From assembly GCA_031549925.1 (NCBI GenBank), contig JAVBPA010000094.1, positions 1-20,148 on the forward strand: 20,148 nucleotides of DNA. Reading direction: 5' to 3'. Positions within the stretch are counted from its first letter, which is position 1, and the number at the start of each line of letters is the position of its first letter. The notes beneath the pieces are model-generated. The model was not told where the DNA came from, ran no database searches, and was given only the letters and a program-made list of their open reading frames with translations. This stretch comes from JAVBPA01 sp031549925 (GTDB lineage: Bacteria; Bacillota; Clostridia; Oscillospirales; CAG-272). Shown piece after piece: positions 14,319-20,148 of this stretch. The position numbers and the translations under genes are program-made.

Positions 14319-15128
14319 ATGAAAAATAAAAAATCATACGCTTTTTTAGGCGTTGGAAACATGGCTTCGGCAATTATAAAGACAATTTCAAATACAACAA
14401 TATATTTAAACGACTGCGATAAATCGAAATACAGTACTTTTTCCGGTGAGAATTATATTTGGACAGAAAACGCTTCCGAAGCGGCTTTAGCTGCTGATTA
14501 CATAATATTATCTGTAAAACCTCAAAATTTTCCTGTTCTTTTGACAGACTTAAAAAATAATTTCAAAAAAACTGATTCAAAGAAAACTTTTGTATCAATT
14601 GCCGCGGGTATACCGATCGATTATATAAAATCGTATCTCGGAGAAGAAATACCGGTTATCCGGGTTATGCCTAACACTCCGCTTATGATAGGGCGGGGAG
14701 TTTCGGCTTTAAGCCGCTGCGTTAATGTATCAGACGAAGCTTTTGGCGATATTATGGAATTGTTTTCCGCTTCAGGACGCGCTTTCGAATTACCGGAAGA
14801 TAAAATGAACGCCGTTATATCATTAAACGGAAGCTCTCCGGCTTATGTTTATCTTTTTATTTCGGCAATGGCTCAAGCCGCCGAAAAACTCGGGATAAAA
14901 AGGTATGACATTTTAGATATAGTTTGCGATATCGTATCAGGTTCCGCTGAAATGATGCGTAATTCCGGTATGAAACCGGATGAACTGATCAAAATTGTCG
15001 CTTCAAAAGGCGGAACTACCGAACAAGCGATGAAAATTTTGTATGAAAGAGATTTATCCGGCATAATATTTGAAGCTATGGAAGCTTGTACCGAAAGAGC
15101 GGACGAATTATCAGAAATATATAAATAA
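14319..15128 (+). CDS. proC: Pyrroline-5-carboxylate reductase
   Basis: Last step of proline synthesis: reduces pyrroline-5-carboxylate with NAD(P)H. The 269-residue length is normal. The N-terminal Rossmann fold has FLGVGNMASAII (9-20) and the conserved SVKPQNF (65-71); then SIAAGIPIDYI (93-103), RVMPNTPLMIGRG (115-127), LNGSSPAYVYLFISAM (169-184; usually GSGPAY) and SKGGTTEQAM (229-238; usually SPGGTTxxG), which build the dimer and substrate site. Glu231-like acidic variation is not seen. TAAGG lies about eight bases before ATG 14319. A -10-like TATAAT (14275-14280) with a weak -35 (ATGCAA, 14252-14257) could drive it. No proA or proB is in the window. Confidence 0.94.
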   Translation: MKNKKSYAFLGVGNMASAIIKTISNTTIYLNDCDKSKYSTFSGENYIWTENASEAALAADYIILSVKPQNFPVLLTDLKNNFKKTDSKKTFVSIAAGIPIDYIKSYLGEEIPVIRVMPNTPLMIGRGVSALSRCVNVSDEAFGDIMELFSASGRAFELPEDKMNAVISLNGSSPAYVYLFISAMAQAAEKLGIKRYDILDIVCDIVSGSAEMMRNSGMKPDELIKIVASKGGTTEQAMKILYERDLSGIIFEAMEACTERADELSEIYK

Positions 15129-15320
15129 TTATTTATACAGCAAAAATTTTTATACAGACTTTACGTAAAATTTATTATTAAAATCATCGATTCTGATTGC
15201 AATTTAAATGTATATGTTTTATCCGCTTCCCTGCTTATGAACAATATAAATTGCTTCTTTGTTTAATTATTATAATAAAAAAAGGAATTATAACTCTTTT
15301 TTGAAAATAACAAAATGTAT

Positions 15321-15326
15321 GAGAGG
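15321..15326 (+). promoter_or_regulatory. Shine-Dalgarno supporting a TTG start
   Basis: GAGAGG ends six bases before TTG 15333. The upstream in-frame ATG 15315 has no Shine-Dalgarno and would place this site inside the coding sequence, so the TTG is favoured as the true start. Confidence 0.55.
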
Positions 15327-15332
15327 TTTGTT

Positions 15333-16340
15333 TTGAATAAAAATAACGAAAACAATACTAAGGAAAAGAAAAAAGGATTTTTTTCAAGAATATTTGATAC
15401 TCAGCGTGTCGGAAAAGGCGTTCCGAAAGCTCCTCCCGCAAAACTTGATTTAAAATATTTTTTTAAATTATTCGGACGTAATATTTCAAACATAGCAAAA
15501 ATCAACCTTTTATTTGTTTTCGGAAATTTTCCGTTTCTTTTTGCTTTATACGCAACGACAGGCGCTCTCAATACAAATTCATTTGCTCCGTCCTCAAGCC
15601 TTTTCGCGCAACTCCGCGGAGCGTTTTTGATATCGGAAAAAATAACTCCTGCTTATATGGCTCTTTATGGGATACACGGAGTTCAAGCGACTGTTTCGCT
15701 TTGGACCCCTGCGACATATGTTTTTTTCGGATTGACTGCGCTTATAATTTTTACATTCGGCCCCGTCAATACCGGAATTTCGTATTTAATCCGTTCCATA
15801 ATACGCGGAGAACCGTTGTTCTTTATGCAGGATTTTATATACGCTATAAAAAAGAACTTCCGCCAAAGTATGATTGTAGGTATTTTAGACTGCGTTATTA
15901 TTACATTGCTTGTTTTTAATATAATGCTGACGTATTTCAATATGGGTTCTACAATGTACTCAATAATATTTTACGCAAACATAATGCTTGCTTTCGCTTA
16001 TTATATTATGCGGTATTATATTTATTTGCAGCTTATAACGTTTAATCTCACGATTTTCAAAATATTTAAAAATTCTTTCATCTTTTCAATTTTGGGAGGA
16101 AAAAGAAATCTTGCCGCGATATCCGGAACAGGTTTCGCACTTTTAATCGTTTATGTAATGCTGATTTTATTCTTCCCTCTCGGAATCATGCTTCCTTTTG
16201 TTATTCTTTTCGGAGCGGGAGCTTTTATGGGGGCATATGCTTCATACCCTAAAATCAAAGAAATTATGATCGATCCGTATTATACTACAACAGATGAAGC
16301 CGTTACGGAAGAAAAACCGGTTTTTACTGACAGAGGATAA
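15333..16340 (+). CDS. DUF624 (YesL-like) membrane protein
   Basis: A 335-residue membrane protein (341 if ATG 15315 were used). The N-terminal 35 residues are basic and cytoplasmic (NKNNENNTKEKKKGFFSRIF). Then come six or so transmembrane helices. The DUF624 hallmark is TFGPVNTGISYLIRSIIRGEPLFF, followed by DFIYAIKKNFRQSMIVGILDC, near the middle. YesL of Bacillus subtilis is encoded with a rhamnogalacturonan utilisation locus, and DUF624 genes often sit beside sugar ABC transporter and glycan genes; the biochemical role is not known. A 29-base gap to the 2-hydroxyacid dehydrogenase suggests it heads the catabolic operon. The 186-204 bases upstream hold TATAAT (15271-15276) without a properly spaced -35. 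Confidence 0.82.
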   Translation: MNKNNENNTKEKKKGFFSRIFDTQRVGKGVPKAPPAKLDLKYFFKLFGRNISNIAKINLLFVFGNFPFLFALYATTGALNTNSFAPSSSLFAQLRGAFLISEKITPAYMALYGIHGVQATVSLWTPATYVFFGLTALIIFTFGPVNTGISYLIRSIIRGEPLFFMQDFIYAIKKNFRQSMIVGILDCVIITLLVFNIMLTYFNMGSTMYSIIFYANIMLAFAYYIMRYYIYLQLITFNLTIFKIFKNSFIFSILGGKRNLAAISGTGFALLIVYVMLILFFPLGIMLPFVILFGAGAFMGAYASYPKIKEIMIDPYYTTTDEAVTEEKPVFTDRG

Positions 16341-16363
16341 ATCAATAATATATAATATCATTT

Positions 16364-16372
16364 AAGGATGTG
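16364..16372 (+). promoter_or_regulatory. Shine-Dalgarno pointing to an unusual start codon
   Basis: AAGGATGTG matches the anti-Shine-Dalgarno complement AAGGAGGTG at eight of nine bases. The in-frame GTG at 16370 lies inside this site. The codon at normal spacing (six bases) is ATA 16379. The next in-frame ATG is 16394, about 20 bases downstream and without its own site. Confidence 0.5.
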
Positions 16373-17392
16373 ATAAATATAAAAGCTGTTTTTATGTCAA
16401 GCAATAAAGATTCGCTGTTTAAAGTATATCCCGAACAGCTTCGCAGCCGTTTTTCAAAAATCGTAGATATCATAGGAACTTTATCTTCCTTCACTCCCGA
16501 AGCATTATCCGAATCTAATACTGAAAAAATGCTTAATGAAACGGATATTATTTTATCAACCTGGGGAATGCCTCGTTTTGAAAAAAGTTTTATATCACAA
16601 AAAATGCCGTTCCTTAAAGCTGTTTTTTACGGAGCGGGTTCGGTTCAAGGGTTCGCACATGAATTTTTAGACGAAAATAAAATTGTGGTAAGCGCATGGG
16701 GAGCAAATGCCGTCCCGGTAGCGGAATTTACTGTCGCGCAAATAATATTGGCAGCTAAAGGATATTTCCAGCGCTTTAAGCATACATCTGAAAAAACTTG
16801 GGAAAACCGTTCGGCTGGCGGTTATTTCAAAGGCAATTATAACTCTAAAATTGGTATTATAGGCGCAGGAATGATCGGAAAGCTTGTTATCCGTATGCTG
16901 AACGAGGCGTACAAAATGGATATATATGTTTTTGATCCGTTTTTATCCGATGAAGAAGCTTCTTCTCTCGGAGTTAAGAAGGTTTCTCTGGAATATATAT
17001 TTTCCAATTGTGATGTTATTTCAAATCATCTGGCAAATAACGCGCAGACTGCAGGTATGTTAAACGGAAATCTATTCTCATTAATGAGTAATAATTCAGC
17101 TTTTATAAATACCGGACGCGGTGCTCAGGTGGTCGAGGATGATCTTTGCCGCGCCATGGCAGAATGTCCCGGACGTGTCGCTTTGCTGGATGTAACATAT
17201 CCCGAACCTCCGGTAAACGGCAGTCCGTTATATACTTTGCCAAATATATTTTTATCACCGCATATTGCCGGAAGTATCGGAGACGAGGTTTGCCGTATGG
17301 GTGAATTTATGTACGATGAACTTTGCCGTTTTTTAGATGATAAACCTCTTTTGTATTCGGTTACGAAGTCAATGCTTGCTACCATGGCTTAA
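16370..17392 (+). CDS. D-isomer-specific 2-hydroxyacid dehydrogenase
   Basis: NAD(P)-dependent dehydrogenase that interconverts a 2-oxo acid and a D-2-hydroxy acid. In the 340-residue frame from GTG 16370 the Rossmann domain has GIIGAGMIG (162-170) and the acidic residue of YVFDPF (D189). The catalytic triad of the family is present: Arg250 in INTGRGAQVV, Glu279 in LLDVTYPEPP and His298 in LSPHIAGS. The substrate domain has the usual GAGSVQGF and AVPVAEFTVAQIILAAK. Key residues are intact, so activity is expected; the substrate is not predictable. The start is uncertain: GTG 16370, ATA 16379 or ATG 16394. The next gene begins 13 bases after the stop, so it is part of the catabolic operon. Confidence 0.9.
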   Translation: MINIKAVFMSSNKDSLFKVYPEQLRSRFSKIVDIIGTLSSFTPEALSESNTEKMLNETDIILSTWGMPRFEKSFISQKMPFLKAVFYGAGSVQGFAHEFLDENKIVVSAWGANAVPVAEFTVAQIILAAKGYFQRFKHTSEKTWENRSAGGYFKGNYNSKIGIIGAGMIGKLVIRMLNEAYKMDIYVFDPFLSDEEASSLGVKKVSLEYIFSNCDVISNHLANNAQTAGMLNGNLFSLMSNNSAFINTGRGAQVVEDDLCRAMAECPGRVALLDVTYPEPPVNGSPLYTLPNIFLSPHIAGSIGDEVCRMGEFMYDELCRFLDDKPLLYSVTKSMLATMA

Positions 17393-17405
17393 AACGGTGC
17401 ATAAT

Positions 17406-18167
17406 ATGAAAAAATCAATATTTTTACCGGGGCTTGTTTCTGTAACATTCCGTTCTGTTAGCTGCGAAAAGCTGATCGAGTATATAAAAAAATCCGGTCT
17501 TTCATGCGTTGAATTCGGCGGAGATGTTCACATACCCCACGGAGATATTAAAAAAGCCGAAGAAGTAAAAAATACTTGCAAAAAAAATAATATTGACATT
17601 GTTTCCTACGGTTCATATTACAGAGCGGGTACGGGTCAGGATTTTAACAGTATTTTAGAAACCGCAGCGGCTTTGGGAGCATCCAATATACGCGTTTGGG
17701 CAGGAAGTAAAAACAGAAGCGAATACAGCTCTGATGAATATAAAAATATCATACAAGATTTGCAAAATATTTGTTTTTCGGCAAATGAAAGAAATATAAC
17801 AATATCGGCGGAGTGCCACGGGGGAACAATAACGGATAAACCCGTAACAGCCGCTGAAGCCGCTTTTGAAATCAACAGTAAAATTAATAATTTTTTTCTA
17901 TACTGGCAGCCTAATCAATTTGAAAGTCATGCTTATAATATCGCCGGACTCGCAAAAATGCTGCCTTATGTTTCGAATATACATGTTTTTGCTTGGGAAA
18001 ATAATTTAAAATTCCCTCTAGCTCACCATAAAAACCGCTGGGAAGAATATATAGCTTTATTAAAAGAAACAAAAAAAACACATTCCCTGCTTCTTGAGTT
18101 TGTTCACGACGGAACACCGGAAGCTTTTTTTGGAGATTGTGAAACTTTGCTTGATTTAATTTTATAA
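17406..18167 (+). CDS. Sugar phosphate isomerase/epimerase-like TIM-barrel protein
   Basis: A 253-residue protein of the xylose-isomerase-like / AP-endonuclease-2 TIM-barrel superfamily. ATG 17406 is preferred to an earlier in-frame ATG (17337) that would overlap the dehydrogenase gene by 56 bases; GGTG precedes it weakly. Strand-end residues fit the metal and substrate site: CVEFGGDVHIPHG (34-46), IVSYGSYYRAG, NIRVWAGSKN, ISAECHGGTITDKP with Glu136, YWQPNQF (166-172), IHVFAW with His193 and LLLEFVHDG with Glu231. Glu136, His193 and Glu231 are the likely divalent metal ligands. Such enzymes isomerise or epimerise sugars and keto-polyols, and some cleave C-glycosides or dehydrate inosose. The exact reaction is unknown. 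Confidence 0.86.
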   Translation: MKKSIFLPGLVSVTFRSVSCEKLIEYIKKSGLSCVEFGGDVHIPHGDIKKAEEVKNTCKKNNIDIVSYGSYYRAGTGQDFNSILETAAALGASNIRVWAGSKNRSEYSSDEYKNIIQDLQNICFSANERNITISAECHGGTITDKPVTAAEAAFEINSKINNFFLYWQPNQFESHAYNIAGLAKMLPYVSNIHVFAWENNLKFPLAHHKNRWEEYIALLKETKKTHSLLLEFVHDGTPEAFFGDCETLLDLIL

Positions 18168-18195
18168 TTATATAACGGAGCGCCATTGTTAAAGT

Positions 18196-19491
18196 ATGAC
18201 AAAAAATGAATTAATCGAAAAAATAGAAGAATTTAAATTATCTATACCGGTATCAGATAATTTATCGGAACTAAAAAAGAGCAGAAAACTGTTCGGAACA
18301 CCGTACACGTTAAAAAATTCGATAACAGTTCATCCCATAGAAGTATTCAGAAACGATACTGACGGTTCTCCGAATGAAATGACATACCGCCAATACAACA
18401 GATTTGCCGAAAGCGGAGCATCGCTTATATGGTTTGAAGCTGTAGCAGTTCAGGATGATGCGAAATCGACTCCTTATCAATTATGCCTTCGTGAAGATAA
18501 TATCGATTCATTTAAAAGACTTGTCGATATGATTCATGAAAAAAGCGGAGGTATCCCTGTTATAATCCAGCTTACTCATTCGGGAAGATTTTCTAAACCG
18601 AACGGTAAACCTGCTCCGATTATTACATACCACAACCCGATAATGAACAAAACTCTTGATATCCCTTCCGATTATCCGGTTGTATCGGACGAATATTTGG
18701 AAAAACTGGAGGAAACTTTTGTCAAGGCAGCTATACTTTCGGAAAGAGCCGGTTTTGACGGAATCGATGTAAAAGTGTGCCACCGATATCTGCTCGGAGA
18801 AATTGTATCGGCTTATCTCCGCAGCGGAAAATACGGCGGATGTTATGAAAACCGGGTTAGATTAGTACGGGATATTGTTAGGGGAACGAAACAAGTTATA
18901 TCCCAAAAAACAATTTTATCCTCGCGTTTCGGAGTTTATGACGGATTTGAATATCCTTATGGTTTCGGAGCGAACAAAGACGATTATACTGTTCCCGATT
19001 TAGAAGAACCACTCAGTCTTATCGGCGATTTGCGTGAAGACGGAATTACTACAATTAATTTCACAATGGGTGCGCCATATGTTAATCCGCACATTAACCG
19101 TCCGTATTCACACGGAGCATATTTGCCGCAGGAACATCCTCTGGCAGGTGTTGACAGATTGATAAAACACGCCGGAATTTGTCAGAGGGCATATCCCGAT
19201 TTAAATTTTATAGGAACAGGCTACAGTTATCTGGGTGAAGCCGCTCAATACGCGGCAGCAGGAGCTCTTGAGACGGGGATGGTAACAGCTGTCGGATTCG
19301 GACGTATGGCTGTAGCTTATCCGAATTACGCGAATGATATGGTAAATGAATGTTTTGATAAAAATAAAACCTGCACTACATGCGGAAAATGTATTGAACT
19401 TGTCCGCGCAGGAGGTCCGACCGGATGTATTTTAAGAGACAGCGAAATGTTTGCTCCGCTGTACCGTCAATATGTACAAAAGAAAGATTAA
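18196..19491 (+). CDS. NADH:flavin oxidoreductase / Old Yellow Enzyme family, four-Cys C-terminus
   Basis: A 431-residue FMN-binding TIM barrel. Family signatures are VIIQLTHSGRFSKP (122-135, usually QLxHxGR), FDGIDVKVCHRYLLGEIVSAYLR (187-209, with His196 where the family's substrate-binding His lies), KYGGCYENRVRLV (212-224, usually YGGSxENR) and VGFGRMAVAYPN (366-377, usually GRxxIADP). The C-terminus carries C393-x2-C396-x2-C399-x11-C411, close to the 4Fe-4S motif of 2,4-dienoyl-CoA reductase-type members (CxxCxxxC-x11-C). The chain ends about 20 residues later, so the FAD/NAD(P) domain of those enzymes is missing. It would reduce an activated C=C bond, with electrons from a separate partner. 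GGAG lies 15 bases before ATG 18196; an in-frame stop just upstream excludes an earlier start. Confidence 0.88.
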   Translation: MTKNELIEKIEEFKLSIPVSDNLSELKKSRKLFGTPYTLKNSITVHPIEVFRNDTDGSPNEMTYRQYNRFAESGASLIWFEAVAVQDDAKSTPYQLCLREDNIDSFKRLVDMIHEKSGGIPVIIQLTHSGRFSKPNGKPAPIITYHNPIMNKTLDIPSDYPVVSDEYLEKLEETFVKAAILSERAGFDGIDVKVCHRYLLGEIVSAYLRSGKYGGCYENRVRLVRDIVRGTKQVISQKTILSSRFGVYDGFEYPYGFGANKDDYTVPDLEEPLSLIGDLREDGITTINFTMGAPYVNPHINRPYSHGAYLPQEHPLAGVDRLIKHAGICQRAYPDLNFIGTGYSYLGEAAQYAAAGALETGMVTAVGFGRMAVAYPNYANDMVNECFDKNKTCTTCGKCIELVRAGGPTGCILRDSEMFAPLYRQYVQKKD

Positions 19492-19524
19492 ATTAAAATG
19501 CAAAATACGAGGTCGGATGAAATT

Positions 19525-20148
19525 ATGAACTCAAAACCAAAACCCGTTGCAGTCATAACCGGAGCGGCGCGCGGAATAGGAAGAGGTATTTCTTTTGAGC
19601 TTGCTAAAGCGGGTTTTGTTATAGCCGCTTCAGCTACAAGAGATATAAATGATCCATCGGTCAATGAATACATAACGGAACTTAATAATATTTCTCCCGA
19701 ATCATTTTATCAAAAAGCGGATATTACGGAAGATCTTGAAAGAAAGGCTTTAATCGACTCCTGTTACGAAAAATTCGGAAGACTTGATGTACTTGTGAAC
19801 AATGCTGGTATTGCTCCTTCCGTTCGTTCAGATTTGCTCGATATGACGCCTGAAAGCTTTGACAGATTAATTGAAACAAATCTTCGCGGAACATTTTTTT
19901 TAACTCAATACGCGGCAAATCGTATGATAGAGAAGCCTTCGGGCGAATTTATGTCGATTATAAATATTACATCAATATCAGCAGAAACAGCAAGCATTAA
20001 TAGAGGTGAATATTGTATATCAAAAGCGGCTCTCTCAATGACTGTAAAATTATTTGCCGACCGTTTGGCTTGTCACGGTATAAATGTATACGAAATACGT
20101 CCCGGAATAATCGAAACAGATATGATATCTTCGGTTAAATCAAAATAT
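19525..20148 (+). CDS. Short-chain dehydrogenase/reductase (3' end outside window)
   Basis: Classical SDR, NAD(P)-dependent. 208 residues are visible and the frame is still open at the window end (about 250 expected). ITGAARGIGRGISF is the TGxxxGxG cofactor motif; DVLVNNAGIAPS contains NNAG; NITSISAE provides the catalytic Ser and EYCISKAA the YxxxK pair. The Asn of the tetrad is in ETNLRGTFF and the C-terminal part has IRPGIIETDM. There is no basic residue after the second strand typical of NADP preference (IAASATRD), so the cofactor is uncertain. ATG 19525 has GAGGT 11 bases upstream; an in-frame ATG at 19498, 6 bases after the previous stop, is an alternative that adds nine residues. It belongs to the operon with the flavin oxidoreductase. 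Confidence 0.9.
   Translation, partial: MNSKPKPVAVITGAARGIGRGISFELAKAGFVIAASATRDINDPSVNEYITELNNISPESFYQKADITEDLERKALIDSCYEKFGRLDVLVNNAGIAPSVRSDLLDMTPESFDRLIETNLRGTFFLTQYAANRMIEKPSGEFMSIINITSISAETASINRGEYCISKAALSMTVKLFADRLACHGINVYEIRPGIIETDMISSVKSKY

Noticed and set aside
15160..15169. TTTACGTAAA palindrome after proC
   Set aside because: Ten bases without a loop or T-tail in AT-rich DNA; expected by chance and not a terminator.
15251..15276. Promoter TTGCTT / TATAAT for the DUF624 gene
   Set aside because: The spacer is only 14 bases, too short for a SigA promoter.

Overview
The window is a low-GC, gene-dense bacterial chromosome segment of Clostridia type (Bacillota). This rests on AGGAGG-like ribosome binding sites, AT-rich spacers, TTGACA/TATAAT promoters, and typically clostridial families: DUF975, DUF624/YesL, a C_GCAxxG_C_C protein, an uroporphyrinogen-decarboxylase-like protein and a large lipoprotein solute-binding protein. 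I cannot place it below class level. No tRNA, rRNA, CRISPR array, transposase or phage gene is visible. No gene-free stretch exceeds 300 bases; the longest are 5309-5585 and 14079-14318.

Region 1 (1-5308) is mostly housekeeping. The 3' part of a tRNA-dihydrouridine synthase overlaps a gene for a MIF/tautomerase-fold protein, and both end at a bidirectional terminator. On the minus strand, an MFS transporter is followed by a uracil-DNA-glycosylase-like protein. A strong plus-strand promoter drives two small membrane proteins, the first with an N-terminal zinc ribbon. A stand-alone NAD(P)H-hydrate dehydratase lies convergent to them. Region 2 (5309-7393) holds a GC-rich repeat pair and a minus-strand operon: ECF sigma factor, single-pass anti-sigma-like protein, and small secreted Cys-rich protein.

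Region 3 (7545-14075) is entirely minus strand: an aspartate carbamoyltransferase that carries the zinc domain of the regulatory subunit PyrI at its own C-terminus, a GNAT acetyltransferase, a DUF975 membrane protein, an UroD-like protein with a clear promoter and overlapping palindrome, a translationally coupled pair (C_GCAxxG_C_C protein and a second GNAT), and an orphan sugar-type solute-binding lipoprotein with its own promoter and terminator.

Region 4 (14319-20148) is plus strand: proC, then a tightly spaced run of a DUF624 membrane protein, a D-2-hydroxyacid dehydrogenase, a TIM-barrel sugar isomerase/epimerase-like protein, an Old-Yellow-Enzyme-type flavin oxidoreductase with a four-Cys cluster motif, and an SDR dehydrogenase cut by the window edge. 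With 13-33 base gaps, the last four look like one redox-rich catabolic operon. Its substrate cannot be read from sequence. It is the best candidate here for an undescribed pathway. The next most notable items are the PyrB-PyrI zinc-domain fusion, the triple dyad repeat upstream of it, and the bacterial MIF homologue nested in the end of the dus gene.
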